25,544 nt of DNA from an uncultured Shinella sp. GTDB taxonomy: Bacteria; Pseudomonadota; Alphaproteobacteria; Rhizobiales; Rhizobiaceae. The first letter of the stretch is position 1. Every line of letters begins with the position of its first letter. The stretch is from assembly GCF_946479415.1 (NCBI RefSeq), contig NZ_CAMLFY010000059.1:1-25544 (forward strand), written 5' to 3'. Under the pieces are notes generated by a model. The model was not told the DNA's origin and did not search any database. It worked only from the letters and a program-made list of their open reading frames with translations. Below are positions 1 through 7,994 of the stretch, in pieces. Made by a program: the position numbers and the translations under genes.

Positions 1-1
1 G

Positions 2-817
2 CGCGGCCAGGATTTCACCGAAGGCGACGTGCTGCTCAAGACCGGCGACGTGCTCGATGCCGGCCGCCTCACCGTCGCCGCCGCGATGAACCATGCGGAG
101 CTCACCGTCTACGCCCACCCCCGCATCGCCGTGCTCGCCACGGGCGACGAACTCGTCACGCCCGGCACACCGCCCGGTGCCAGCCAGATCATCGCCTCCA
201 ACACCTATGGCGTCTCCGCCATCGCGCGCGCTGCCGGCGCCGAGATCGTCGACCTCGGCATTGTCGGCGACGAGAAGCAGGCGATCCTCGAAGCCGTGCA
301 GAAGGCCCTCGTCCTGGACATCGACGTGCTCGTCACCCTCGGCGGCGCCTCCGTCGGCGATTTCGATCTCGTGCAACCCGTGCTCGGCGAAGCCGGCATG
401 GAGCTCGATTTCTGGCGCATCGCCATGCGCCCCGGAAAGCCGCTGATGGTCGGCCGCCTCGGCGATGTCCAGATCGTCGGCCTGCCCGGCAATCCCGTCT
501 CCAGCCTCGTCTGCTCCCTGCTTTTCCTCGAGCCGCTGGTGCGCCGCCTCGCCCATCTGCCGGCCAAAGATCGTCTTCACAAAGCCGTCGCCGCCGTGCC
601 AATCAAGGAAAACGATCACCGGCAGGATTATGTCCGGTCCCGCATCACCCGCGGCCCGGACGGTGGCCTGCGCGTGACGCCCTTCGATAAACAGGATTCG
701 TCGATGATGCGGATTTTCGCCGAATCCGAAGGCTTGCTCATTCGCCCGCCCAATGCGCCCGCCATCGACGCCGGCACGGCCTGCGACGTGCTTCTCGTGC
801 GCCAGCCAACCCTCTGA
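2..817 (+). CDS. moeA: MoeA, molybdopterin molybdotransferase (5' truncated)
   Basis: This enzyme inserts molybdate into adenylylated molybdopterin in the cytoplasm, the last step of molybdenum cofactor synthesis. The reading frame is open from base 2 and starts inside the protein (RGQDFTEGD), so the N-terminal third lies outside the window; about 271 residues remain of a family length near 400. Visible family signatures are TGDELVTPG at the start of the MPT-binding domain, the SNTYG segment, LGGASVGDFD (the GGxSVG motif of MoeA/MogA), RPGKP and GLPGNPVSS. The C-terminal domain IV follows and ends at a TGA stop. The gene is followed by lexA after 93 bp that contain the lexA promoter and operator, so the two are probably transcribed separately. 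Nothing is unusual in the part that can be seen. Confidence 0.95.
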   Translation, partial: RGQDFTEGDVLLKTGDVLDAGRLTVAAAMNHAELTVYAHPRIAVLATGDELVTPGTPPGASQIIASNTYGVSAIARAAGAEIVDLGIVGDEKQAILEAVQKALVLDIDVLVTLGGASVGDFDLVQPVLGEAGMELDFWRIAMRPGKPLMVGRLGDVQIVGLPGNPVSSLVCSLLFLEPLVRRLAHLPAKDRLHKAVAAVPIKENDHRQDYVRSRITRGPDGGLRVTPFDKQDSSMMRIFAESEGLLIRPPNAPAIDAGTACDVLLVRQPTL

Positions 818-841
818 ACAGTATTATTGTTTCAGCGGCCC

Positions 842-870
842 CTTGCGGAACACATATGGAACAGATAGTG
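842..870 (+). promoter_or_regulatory. Candidate lexA promoter overlapping the SOS box
   Basis: CTTGCG at 842-847 and ATAGTG at 865-870 are separated by 17 bp, resembling the rhizobial housekeeping pattern CTTGAC-N17-CTATAT. The 17-bp spacer begins with the GAAC-N7-GAAC operator, so bound LexA would cover the RNA polymerase site. The match to the -10 hexamer is weak and this is an inference from position and similarity. Confidence 0.4.
848..862 (+). promoter_or_regulatory. SOS box (GAAC-N7-GAAC), LexA operator
   Basis: GAAC at 848-851 and GAAC at 859-862 are separated by exactly 7 bp. This is the direct-repeat operator (equivalently GTTC-N7-GTTC on the other strand) known for LexA of Alphaproteobacteria, and it lies 49 bp upstream of the lexA start codon, as expected for autorepression. 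The second half-site is shared with an inverted repeat, GAACAGA-N5-TCTGTTC (859-877), and a second degenerate direct repeat GTTC-N7-GTTT lies at 874-888. Confidence 0.85.
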
Positions 871-910
871 TCTGTTCTGGATTTGTTTCACGATTCTCGG
901 TGGAGAGACC

Positions 911-1639
911 ATGCTGACGCGCAAACAACAGGAACTGCTCCTGTTCATTCATGAGCGTATGAAGGAATCCGGTATCCCGCCGTCGTTCGACGAGATGAAG
1001 GATGCGCTGGATCTGGCCTCCAAATCGGGCATCCACCGCCTCATCACGGCGCTGGAAGAGCGCGGCTTCATCCGCCGCCTGCCGAACCGGGCGCGGGCGC
1101 TTGAGGTCATCAAGCTTCCCGAAGCCTACTCGGCGAGCCAGCAGCCTCGGCGCGGCTTCTCGCCCACCGTCGTCGAAGGCAGCCGCGGCAAGCAGCCGGC
1201 GGTGCCGACACCCCCGCAGCGTGTCGCGGCGCCGCAGTCGGATGTCGTGTCCTCTTCGGTCTCCGTGCCCGTCATGGGCCGCATCGCCGCCGGTGTGCCG
1301 ATCTCGGCCATTCAGAACAACACCCATGACATCACCGTCCCGGCGGAAATGATCGGCAGCGGCGATCACTATGCGCTGGAGGTCAAGGGCGATTCGATGA
1401 TCGAGGCCGGCATCTTCGATGGCGACACGGTCATCATTCGCAATGCCAGCAACGCCAATCCCGGCGAAATCATCGTGGCGCTCGTGGACGACGAGGAAGC
1501 CACGCTGAAGCGCTTCCGCCGCAAAGGCGCGTCGATCGCGCTGGAAGCCGCAAACCCCGCCTATGAAACCCGCATCTTCGGGCCGGATCGCGTGAAGATC
1601 CAGGGCAAGCTGGTGGGCCTGATCCGGCGCTATAATTAA
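911..1639 (+). CDS. lexA: LexA repressor, SOS-response regulator
   Basis: LexA represses DNA-repair genes and is inactivated by RecA-stimulated self-cleavage. The 242-residue protein has the N-terminal winged helix ([10 protein letters not shown] to about residue 65), then a long Pro/Ser/Gln-rich linker (about 72-115), then the S24 peptidase domain. Visible catalytic features are the Ala127-Gly128 cleavage bond in GRIAAGV, nucleophile Ser162 in KGDSMIEAG and general base Lys200 in ATLKRF. The ATG at 911 is preceded by GGAGAG at a normal distance. The linker makes it longer than E. coli LexA (202 residues), as is usual in rhizobia. Autoregulation is predicted from the SOS box at 848-862. It converges with comEC. 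Confidence 0.97.
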   Translation: MLTRKQQELLLFIHERMKESGIPPSFDEMKDALDLASKSGIHRLITALEERGFIRRLPNRARALEVIKLPEAYSASQQPRRGFSPTVVEGSRGKQPAVPTPPQRVAAPQSDVVSSSVSVPVMGRIAAGVPISAIQNNTHDITVPAEMIGSGDHYALEVKGDSMIEAGIFDGDTVIIRNASNANPGEIIVALVDDEEATLKRFRRKGASIALEAANPAYETRIFGPDRVKIQGKLVGLIRRYN

Positions 1640-1651
1640 TCGGCTGAATTG

Positions 1652-1668
1652 GCGGCCTATTGGGCCGC
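1652..1668 (+). terminator. Weak hairpin after lexA
   Basis: GCGGCC (1652-1657) and GGCCGC (1663-1668) form a 6-bp GC stem with a 5-nt loop, 12 nt after the lexA stop. The T-run after it is poor, so an intrinsic terminator is only possible. The rest of the spacer up to the comEC stop at 1769 holds nothing else recognisable. Confidence 0.4.
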
Positions 1669-1768
1669 TCGTTCGGATAATGCCTAGTCCGTTTTACGGG
1701 ATTCGGTCCTTCTCGGCGATATGGCCCGATATTTTAGGCAAGCTGTGGGTTGGCCCTGTTGTAGACGG

Positions 1769-4306
1769 TCAATTTACGGATTGCGGGGCGTAAGCGGTTT
1801 CATCCACGATGGAACCATTTCCACCCGGATCGACATTCTCGGTGCGCTCTCGATCGGCCCTGTCGGTGTAGACGCCTGTGCGCCAGTCATAGGTGCGGTG
1901 TCGAGACCACGGGCGATCCAGCGTTTCGATGGCGGGTGTCATGCTGGCCTCTCGAATATCAGTCGCATTTTCCCCCTCAGGCGCGGCGATCTCCAGGGCA
2001 CCGGTCCGTCGAAGGTGACGGGCGGTGACAAGCCTGGCACCGGAGCGGCAGGCTTCGGTCCGAAGCGGCACAGGCGTGATGACAAGGTCTGCGGAATCGC
2101 AGGCGGTGCCCAGAAACGCGACGTCCTCCAGCGTGACGATGCGCCAGCCGCTCGGTGAAACGGCAGCGCAGAAAGCCTTCGCCTCACAGATGAAGCCGGC
2201 CTTCCCTTCTGCCGCAACGAGAGCGGAAGACATCGCTTCTTTTGCCTTTTCGCGGTTTGCCCGACGGCGCGGCGATGACCGCTTTTTTCGGTCCTCGATG
2301 GCTGTACTTTCTTCTTCGAGGGTTAGCCCGCCGGTCTTTCTCATCTCCGGTTTCACGATCTCACCCAGCCGCAAGGCCCGGCGCCATTGCGCATAGACGA
2401 AATCCGGCGGTCGGGCGCGGTTCGTCGCGACGTTTCCATCACGCAGGATGGCGATGAGGCGGCCGTCTTCCGAGATGAGGATTTCGGGCTTTGCGTGGTC
2501 GCCCGGCCAGAATGCGAGGGCGGTGCCAAGCAGCACGAGGAGCGTGCCGGCATGGCGAAGATGCGTTCGCAGGATGCAGACGAGCCCGCCGCCGAAACCG
2601 ATCAGCAAAAAGGCGACATGCGGAATGCGGCCGGTGACGATCTCGCCCTTCCAGCTTGCGACCCAGCTGGACAGCGCGATCATCCATTCGATCCCTTTGC
2701 CCATGATGGCGAAGGGAATGGCATCCAGCCCAAAGGGCATCAGCAGCACGGCGGCCAGGCCGAAGGGCATGACGATGGCGCTGATGACGGGCATGGCCAG
2801 CAGGTTGCCGGCAAGCCCATAGGCCGGAATGCGATTGAAATGGCCGATCGAATAGATCAGCGTCGAAAATCCGCCGATCAGCGAGGAAAGCATCAGCCCA
2901 CCGAGGAAACGGCCGGCCGAACCACCCAGCCCCGGCACGATCCCTCCCCGGCTCTCGCGGCGCACCGGGCGTTCGCGCCATGCCGCATAACCGGCAACAA
3001 GGCCGAGTGTCGCGGCATAGGACATCTGGAAGCCGGGATTGGTGATGGCCGATGGCGTGACCACCAGGATGAGGATTGCCGAAATCGCGACATTGCGCAG
3101 GCTGATCGCCGATCGGCCGGCCAGAACGGCGACAAGCATGACGCAGATCATGATCCAGGACCGAACCGCCGAAATCGCCCCGCCCGAGACGAGAATATAG
3201 AGCGTCACCATGACGAGAGCTCCGGCCGCGGCGATTTTCTTTGCCGGATAGCGCTCCGCAAAACCCGGTATCAGCGCCATCAGCATGCGTGCGCCGACGA
3301 GAAAAGTACCCGCTGCCAGCACCATGTTCAGCCCGGAAATGGCCAGCACATGGGCCAATCCCGCCTGCCGCAATGCCTCTACGGTCTCCGCGCTGATCGC
3401 GCGCTGCTCGGCGGTCACGAGCGCTGCCGCAATCGCCCCGGCATCGCCGCCGATCCTGCCGCGAATATGCTCGGTTAAGTTGTTTCTCCAGGTCGCGATT
3501 TCCTGCCGGATCCGCTCCTCCAGGCCGGCCTTGCGCGCCGCGACGCTTTCCGGTGCCTTGTAGAAGTAGCCCACCGCCCCGTTGCCAGCAAAATAGGCAT
3601 CGAAGGCAAAATCATTGAGCCCCGCAAGCGCCGGACCTGATGGTGGGTTCAGCCGAGCACGCCCCGCTATGCCGCCGCCGATGGCGATCGGGTCGTGCCG
3701 GCTGCGGGCAAGCACCGTGATCACGCTCGGCGCGCGCTTCAAGGTGGGCTCGCGCGTCGTTTCAAGCGCGATGCGGTAGCGGATCGCGCCGCGCCCGTCG
3801 CCCTCTCTCGAAAGCACCCGACCGGCGATCTGGGTGGTCACGGGGGCATCGAGCAGGATAGTATCCAGGCGCGCGCTTTCGAAAGCAGCAAGCAGCATGC
3901 CGGCCGGCACGAGAAATGCGGCCGCAGCGACCAATGCCCTCCAATCCTCCACGTGGCGGAGGCGCCAGGCCGGCCAGACGGTGGCGCAGGCGAGCAAAAC
4001 TAGGGCGAAGACGGAGGGGTTTGCCGCCGCCGCAAACCAGAGTGCGGCGCCCACACCGAGGAAGACCGGCACGAAAAGAAAGAAGTGACCGTGTTGGCGC
4101 TCTTCGGCATAGGCATCGGATGTGCTGCGGCGAAAAACGAAGGCGCTCCGCAGTTGCCCATGAAGCCCTGCCAAAACAACAGGTGAAGCCACACGGTTGG
4201 GCGGGTGATCGAATGCCGTCGTCGGCAACGGCGCGTCGGAAAACGTCCGCCAGGCTTCCGCCTCACGCGCCGCATCCCGTCTTTCCGCTTCGTCCACCCC
4301 GGCCAT
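1769..4306 (-). CDS. comEC: ComEC/Rec2-family inner-membrane DNA channel
   Basis: ComEC forms the inner-membrane channel for single-stranded DNA during transformation. The protein is about 845 residues. Paired hydrophobic segments lie near residues 76-145, a DUF4131-like soluble region follows (about 155-260), and then the multi-spanning Competence domain, whose signature HVLAISGLNM is seen near residues 319-328. The C-terminal part has no HxHxDH motif, so the metallo-beta-lactamase nuclease domain of Firmicutes ComEC is absent or degenerate, as in many alphaproteobacterial homologues. A strongly charged Lys/Arg-rich insert lies near residues 664-702. The start is either GTG at 4312 or ATG at 4306; neither has a clear ribosome-binding site and the ATG is chosen. 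The gene is intact. Whether the host is naturally competent cannot be told from here. Confidence 0.9.
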   Translation of the reverse strand: MAGVDEAERRDAAREAEAWRTFSDAPLPTTAFDHPPNRVASPVVLAGLHGQLRSAFVFRRSTSDAYAEERQHGHFFLFVPVFLGVGAALWFAAAANPSVFALVLLACATVWPAWRLRHVEDWRALVAAAAFLVPAGMLLAAFESARLDTILLDAPVTTQIAGRVLSREGDGRGAIRYRIALETTREPTLKRAPSVITVLARSRHDPIAIGGGIAGRARLNPPSGPALAGLNDFAFDAYFAGNGAVGYFYKAPESVAARKAGLEERIRQEIATWRNNLTEHIRGRIGGDAGAIAAALVTAEQRAISAETVEALRQAGLAHVLAISGLNMVLAAGTFLVGARMLMALIPGFAERYPAKKIAAAGALVMVTLYILVSGGAISAVRSWIMICVMLVAVLAGRSAISLRNVAISAILILVVTPSAITNPGFQMSYAATLGLVAGYAAWRERPVRRESRGGIVPGLGGSAGRFLGGLMLSSLIGGFSTLIYSIGHFNRIPAYGLAGNLLAMPVISAIVMPFGLAAVLLMPFGLDAIPFAIMGKGIEWMIALSSWVASWKGEIVTGRIPHVAFLLIGFGGGLVCILRTHLRHAGTLLVLLGTALAFWPGDHAKPEILISEDGRLIAILRDGNVATNRARPPDFVYAQWRRALRLGEIVKPEMRKTGGLTLEEESTAIEDRKKRSSPRRRANREKAKEAMSSALVAAEGKAGFICEAKAFCAAVSPSGWRIVTLEDVAFLGTACDSADLVITPVPLRTEACRSGARLVTARHLRRTGALEIAAPEGENATDIREASMTPAIETLDRPWSRHRTYDWRTGVYTDRADRERTENVDPGGNGSIVDETAYAPQSVN

Positions 4307-4379
4307 GGTCACGGCCCCGTTTTCTCGCCACCATAGTGCAACCTGATGAGAAAGTCTTCAATCAATAGTAGGCGAAAAA

Positions 4380-4392
4380 AATACTAAGTATT
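4380..4392. repeat. Perfect palindrome AATACT-A-AGTATT
   Basis: A perfect 6-bp inverted repeat with a one-base centre lies in the AT-rich part of the divergent comEC-gltA spacer, about 70 bp from the comEC start. Its form fits a dimeric regulator's operator, but no regulator can be named. Confidence 0.45.
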
Positions 4393-4440
4393 ACATAATG
4401 AATGCCACCTCCTCAAATTCATCGACACTCTCAAAGGTTG

Positions 4441-4469
4441 CTTGCAACTTCGCCGAAACGGTAGATATT
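4441..4469 (+). promoter_or_regulatory. Candidate gltA promoter
   Basis: CTTGCA (4441-4446), a 17-bp spacer and GATATT (4464-4469) resemble the rhizobial sigma-70 pattern. The -35 hexamer overlaps the inverted repeat GTTGC-TT-GCAAC (4437-4448), which could be an operator. If it is used, the gltA leader would be about 135 nt and begin with the hairpin at 4470-4499. Confidence 0.35.
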
Positions 4470-4499
4470 GCGTTGCCGGAAAGCCTATTTCCGCAATGC
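4470..4499 (+). promoter_or_regulatory. Bulged hairpin in the gltA leader
   Basis: The arms 4470-4482 and 4488-4499 pair over 12 positions with one bulged C (4477) and one G-T pair, closing a 5-nt loop. It sits directly after the candidate -10 box, so it would form at the 5' end of the gltA mRNA. It may stabilise or regulate the message, or serve as a protein-binding palindrome in DNA. Confidence 0.4.
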
Positions 4500-4612
4500 A
4501 CAATTTGCCTTTGCTATCGCTTGGCAGGGCACCGTAAATGGGCTAGCAAAACGGGCATGTTCATGGGTGCGGCACAACTGCGTGCCACCATTCGAAACAA
4601 CGGAGGATCGTC

Positions 4613-5902
4613 ATGACAGGAACAAGCGCGGGTGTATCGATCGGCGGCAAGACAGTCGAGTTGCCGACGCGATCCGGGACGATCGGCCCCGATGTGATCG
4701 ACATCGGCACCCTCTACAAGAATACCGGCGCCTTCACCTACGACCCCGGTTTCACCTCCACCGCCTCGTGCGAATCGAAGATCACCTATATCGACGGCGA
4801 CGAAGGCGTGCTGCTGCACCGCGGCTATCCCATCGACCAGCTCGCAGAACACGGCGACTTCCTGGAAGTCTGCTACCTTCTGTTGTACGGCGAACTGCCG
4901 ACGAAGTCCCAGAAGGACGATTTCGATCAGCGCGTGACGCACCACACGATGGTGCACGAGCAGATGAGCCGCTTCTTCACCGGCTTCCGTCGCGACGCCC
5001 ACCCGATGGCCGTCATGTGCGGCTGCGTCGGCGCTCTCTCGGCCTTCTACCACGACTCGACCGACATCACCGATCCGCACCAGCGCATGGTCGCCTCGCT
5101 GCGCATGATCGCCAAGATGCCGACGATCGCCGCCATGGCCTACAAATACCATATCGGCCAGCCCTTCGTTTACCCGAAGAACGACCTCGACTACGCGTCG
5201 AACTTCCTGCGCATGTGCTTTGCCGTGCCCTGCGAAGACTATGTGGTGAACCCGGTCCTGGCCCGCGCCATGGACCGCATCTTCATCCTGCATGCCGATC
5301 ACGAGCAGAACGCCTCGACATCGACCGTGCGCCTTGCCGGTTCCTCGGGTGCCAACCCGTTCGCCTGCATCGCGGCCGGCATCGCCTGCCTCTGGGGCCC
5401 TGCTCATGGCGGCGCCAACGAAGCGGCGCTCAACATGCTCGCCGAAATCGGTTCGGTCGATCGTATTCCCGAATATGTCGCGCGCGCCAAGGACAAGAAC
5501 GATCCGTTCCGCCTGATGGGCTTTGGCCACCGCGTCTACAAGAACTACGACCCGCGCGCCAAGATCATGCAGAAGACGACGCATGAAGTCTTGAACGAGC
5601 TCGGCATCAAGGACGATCCGATGCTGGAGGTCGCCATCGAACTCGAGCGTATCGCCCTGACGGACGAGTACTTCATCGAGAAGAAGCTCTATCCGAACAT
5701 CGACTTCTACTCCGGCATCACGCTGAAGGCGCTGGGCTTCCCCACCACCATGTTCACCGTGCTGTTCGCGCTCGCCCGCACGGTCGGCTGGATCGCCCAG
5801 TGGAACGAGATGATCGAGGATCCGGAACAGCGCATCGGCCGCCCGCGCCAGCTCTATATCGGCGAACCGAAGCGCGATTACACGCCGGTCTCCAAGCGCT
5901 GA
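4613..5902 (+). CDS. gltA: Citrate synthase, type II (GltA)
   Basis: It condenses acetyl-CoA and oxaloacetate to citrate, the entry step of the TCA cycle. The 429 residues match the family length (E. coli 427). Catalytic residues are visible: His265 in [10 protein letters not shown], His306 in [14 protein letters not shown] and Asp364 in PNIDFYSG. The [10 protein letters not shown] motif lies at 227-236. A strong ribosome-binding site CGGAGG stands 6 nt before ATG 4613. The length and N-terminal beta-rich domain fit the hexameric, NADH-sensitive Gram-negative type, an inference from the family. It is monocistronic: a divergent spacer lies before it and a strong bidirectional terminator (5922-5953) after it. 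Its reverse strand has a long open frame that is a codon-bias shadow. Confidence 0.98.
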   Translation: MTGTSAGVSIGGKTVELPTRSGTIGPDVIDIGTLYKNTGAFTYDPGFTSTASCESKITYIDGDEGVLLHRGYPIDQLAEHGDFLEVCYLLLYGELPTKSQKDDFDQRVTHHTMVHEQMSRFFTGFRRDAHPMAVMCGCVGALSAFYHDSTDITDPHQRMVASLRMIAKMPTIAAMAYKYHIGQPFVYPKNDLDYASNFLRMCFAVPCEDYVVNPVLARAMDRIFILHADHEQNASTSTVRLAGSSGANPFACIAAGIACLWGPAHGGANEAALNMLAEIGSVDRIPEYVARAKDKNDPFRLMGFGHRVYKNYDPRAKIMQKTTHEVLNELGIKDDPMLEVAIELERIALTDEYFIEKKLYPNIDFYSGITLKALGFPTTMFTVLFALARTVGWIAQWNEMIEDPEQRIGRPRQLYIGEPKRDYTPVSKR

Positions 5903-5921
5903 TCGCAAAGACCCTGAAAAG

Positions 5922-5953
5922 AAAAAGCCCGGTCAGTTTTGACCGGGCTTTTT
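5922..5953. terminator. Bidirectional intrinsic terminator between gltA and lpxB
   Basis: A perfect 14-bp stem (5922-5935 with 5940-5953) closes a GTTT loop and is flanked by an A-run on the left and a T-run on the right, so it terminates transcription both ways. It is 19 nt after the gltA stop. The TGA stop of lpxB (5933-5935) lies inside the stem, so the last codons of lpxB are part of the terminator. Confidence 0.93.
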
Positions 5954-7117
5954 TGTTGCGAGCAGGTCGAGAATGACGGCCGCGCCGGTTGCGCCGGGCG
6001 GCCGTTCGGTCTGCATGCGCTCATGGACGAGATCATAGCCTTGCAGCATGGCGCGGCGTTCCGCCGTGTCGAACGACAGGCGCTCGAACCAGCGTGCAAG
6101 GCTGCCGGGGCGGACCTGCTCGTTCAGATATTCCGGCACCACAGCATAATCGGCGATGATATTGGGAATGGCCGCCGTCCAGATCTTGATCTTGCGGAGA
6201 AACAGATTGGCCAGCCAATCGAACTTGTAGGTCGAGACGACGGGCACGCGGGCAAGCGAGAGCTCCAGAATGACCGTGCCGGAGGCGGCCAATGCTGCGT
6301 CGGCCTCGGCAAAAGCCCGCCACTTGTCTTCGGAGGACACCGTGATGGCCGGTTTCACCGGCCAGTCTGCGGTCAGCCGGCGCACCAGCGCCTCCTGACG
6401 CGGCACGGTGGGCAGAAGAAAGCGGATACCGGGATTGCGGGCGGAAAGCTCGCTGGCGGCCGCACCGAAAACCGGAAGCAACCGGGTGATCTCCGTGGAC
6501 CGCGAACCGGGCAGCAGCAGGCACAGCCTTTCGGCGGGGTCACGATCGGCACGGGCAAGCCGCGCCTTGCGAACCTGCTGGACCTGCGGATCGCTGATCA
6601 GGCGGTGACCGACATAGATGGTCTGCGGACCGCCGAGGCGCTGCATCGCCGCCGGCTCGAAGGGCAGCAAGGCGAGCACGCGGTCGACATAGGCGCGCAT
6701 GCGCGGCGCACGCTCTTCCTTCCAGGCCCAGACGCTCGGGCAGACATAGTTGACGACCGGCAGATCCGGCAGGGCCTTGCGCACACGGCGCGCGACGCGA
6801 TGGGTGAAGTCGGGACTATCGATGATGACCAGCACATCGGGACGCGCGGTGATCAGGGCTTCCGCCGTCTGGCGAATGCGGCGCAGCAGCAACGGCAGGC
6901 GTTTCAGCACCTGCGAAATGCCCATGATGGAGAGTTCGGAGAAGTCGAACAGGGATTTCAGGCCCTGCCGCTCCAGGGCCTCGCCACCGACGCCGATGAG
7001 AGCGATGGGACCGGGATAGGCCTGCCGCAGCGCCGCGATCAGATCGCCGCCCAGAAGGTCGCCGGAGACTTCACCGCCGATGACGCCGATCTTGAGCGGC
7101 TTGTCTGCTGCCATCAT
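5933..7117 (-). CDS. lpxB: Lipid-A-disaccharide synthase (LpxB)
   Basis: LpxB is the family GT19 glycosyltransferase that joins UDP-2,3-diacylglucosamine and lipid X into the lipid A disaccharide at the inner face of the inner membrane. The product is about 394 residues (E. coli 382). The N-terminal KIGVIGGEVSGD contains the family GExSGD motif, followed by GVGGEALERQG and SIMGISQVLK; DSPDFTHRVAR and PSVWAW are also typical. The start is taken as ATG 7117, 5 nt after GGAG; a GTG at 7123 overlaps the TGA of lpxI (GTGA) but sits on the ribosome-binding site itself. It is the last gene of the lpx cluster, directly after lpxI, whose product makes its lipid X substrate. Its stop codon is inside the terminator stem. 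Confidence 0.96.
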   Translation of the reverse strand: MMAADKPLKIGVIGGEVSGDLLGGDLIAALRQAYPGPIALIGVGGEALERQGLKSLFDFSELSIMGISQVLKRLPLLLRRIRQTAEALITARPDVLVIIDSPDFTHRVARRVRKALPDLPVVNYVCPSVWAWKEERAPRMRAYVDRVLALLPFEPAAMQRLGGPQTIYVGHRLISDPQVQQVRKARLARADRDPAERLCLLLPGSRSTEITRLLPVFGAAASELSARNPGIRFLLPTVPRQEALVRRLTADWPVKPAITVSSEDKWRAFAEADAALAASGTVILELSLARVPVVSTYKFDWLANLFLRKIKIWTAAIPNIIADYAVVPEYLNEQVRPGSLARWFERLSFDTAERRAMLQGYDLVHERMQTERPPGATGAAVILDLLATKKPGQN

Positions 7118-7119
7118 CC

Positions 7120-7989
7120 TCACTCCGTTCGCGAAGGTACGATGCCCGTGACGAAAAGGCCTTGCACATCCGCCTCCGCCACCAGTGCTTCACGTTCCAG
7201 CACCAGGGATCGTCCAGCCTCCACGGCGATGCCGGCAAGGCCGGCCGCTGCGGCACGGCGCAGCGTCTCGACGCCGATCGACGGCAGGTCGGCGCGCAGA
7301 TCCTGTTCCGGCTTGCAGAGTTTTACCAGAACGCCCTTGCGCCGCTGCGAAATGCGCCCTTCGGTGCGCAACTGCGCCACACGGGCCAGCATGGCATCCG
7401 TGCCTTCCGCGCCCTCCAGCGCCACCACACGGCCTCCGACGGCCACGGCACCCTGCCCCACGTCCAGCCGGCCAAGCGCCAATGCGGCGGCGGCGGCGGC
7501 GGCGATGTCGGCTTCGGCGGCCGCGTCCGGCGCGACGGTTCCGAGCGGTCCCTCGCTGCCGAGAAGATCCGGCACGATGTCATGCGCGCCGACGACGCGC
7601 ACGCCCTCGCCCTCGATCAGGCGGATGACCATCTTCAGCACCGTATCGTCACCGCCCTTCATCAGCGTGCGCACGATGGCCGGCACAGCAAGCAGCGCCT
7701 TCCAGGGAGCGTGGATATCGCGCCATTCCGGCCGGCGGCGCACGAAGCCGGACAGCACGGCGCGGCCGATGCCGTTTTCACGGAACGCAGCGCCGATGCC
7801 GGCATAGTTGCCGATGGAGATCACCTCGTGATCGAAGCCGGACCAGTTGTCATCGGATTCGTTGCTAAGAGCGAGAATATAGGGATTTTCACCGCGGGCG
7901 CGGGCGGCATCCGCCACATAGCGCGGCAACAGGCCGCCGCCGGCGATGATGGCCAGCCGGTCGCGCGTCTCGGCCCGGCCGTCCGCCAT
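7120..7989 (-). CDS. lpxI: UDP-2,3-diacylglucosamine pyrophosphatase LpxI
   Basis: LpxI (formerly DUF1009) hydrolyses UDP-2,3-diacylglucosamine to lipid X and UMP, the fourth step of lipid A synthesis. Alphaproteobacteria use it in place of LpxH, and its place between lpxA and lpxB supports the call. The 289-residue product begins with a Rossmann-like segment (LAIIAGGGLLPRYVADAA). The conserved C-terminal segment KPEQDLRADLPSIG includes the acidic residues thought to bind the catalytic metal. The ATG at 7989 lies 5 nt after the lpxA stop, with AAGGG upstream inside lpxA. Several alanine runs (DAAAEADIAAAAAAALAL) occur mid-protein. Translation is probably coupled to both neighbours. Confidence 0.95.
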   Translation of the reverse strand: MADGRAETRDRLAIIAGGGLLPRYVADAARARGENPYILALSNESDDNWSGFDHEVISIGNYAGIGAAFRENGIGRAVLSGFVRRRPEWRDIHAPWKALLAVPAIVRTLMKGGDDTVLKMVIRLIEGEGVRVVGAHDIVPDLLGSEGPLGTVAPDAAAEADIAAAAAAALALGRLDVGQGAVAVGGRVVALEGAEGTDAMLARVAQLRTEGRISQRRKGVLVKLCKPEQDLRADLPSIGVETLRRAAAAGLAGIAVEAGRSLVLEREALVAEADVQGLFVTGIVPSRTE

Positions 7990-7994
7990 GACGG

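Larger units (their letters stand above)
4307..4612. other. Divergent comEC-gltA spacer, AT-richer than its surroundings
   Basis: This 306-bp spacer carries no convincing gene. It holds a 6-1-6 palindrome (4380-4392), a 5-2-5 inverted repeat GTTGC-TT-GCAAC (4437-4448), a candidate gltA promoter (4441-4469), a bulged hairpin (4470-4499), a small hairpin GGCAC-N6-GTGCC (4571-4586) and the gltA ribosome-binding site CGGAGG (4601-4606). Base composition is visibly more AT-rich than in the flanking genes, especially at 4360-4400. A glutamyl-tRNA synthetase gene, which I recall between comEC and gltA in some Rhizobiaceae, is not here. Confidence 0.6.

Noticed and set aside
2387..3478. A 363-residue plus-strand frame inside comEC.
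   Set aside because: It is an antisense shadow rich in His/Arg/Asp/Gln; comEC on the other strand has family motifs and membrane segments.
4398..4616. A 72-residue plus-strand open frame ending in an ATGA overlap with gltA, like an upstream leader gene.
   Set aside because: It has no ribosome-binding site, a composition unlike the coding genes and no recognisable motif, and it spans the putative gltA promoter and hairpin. The ATGA overlap is likely chance.
5939..7807. A 622-residue open frame on the plus strand opposite lpxB and lpxI.
   Set aside because: It runs through two well-supported genes in antisense and has a biased Arg/Gly/Ala/His composition. It comes from high-GC codon bias.
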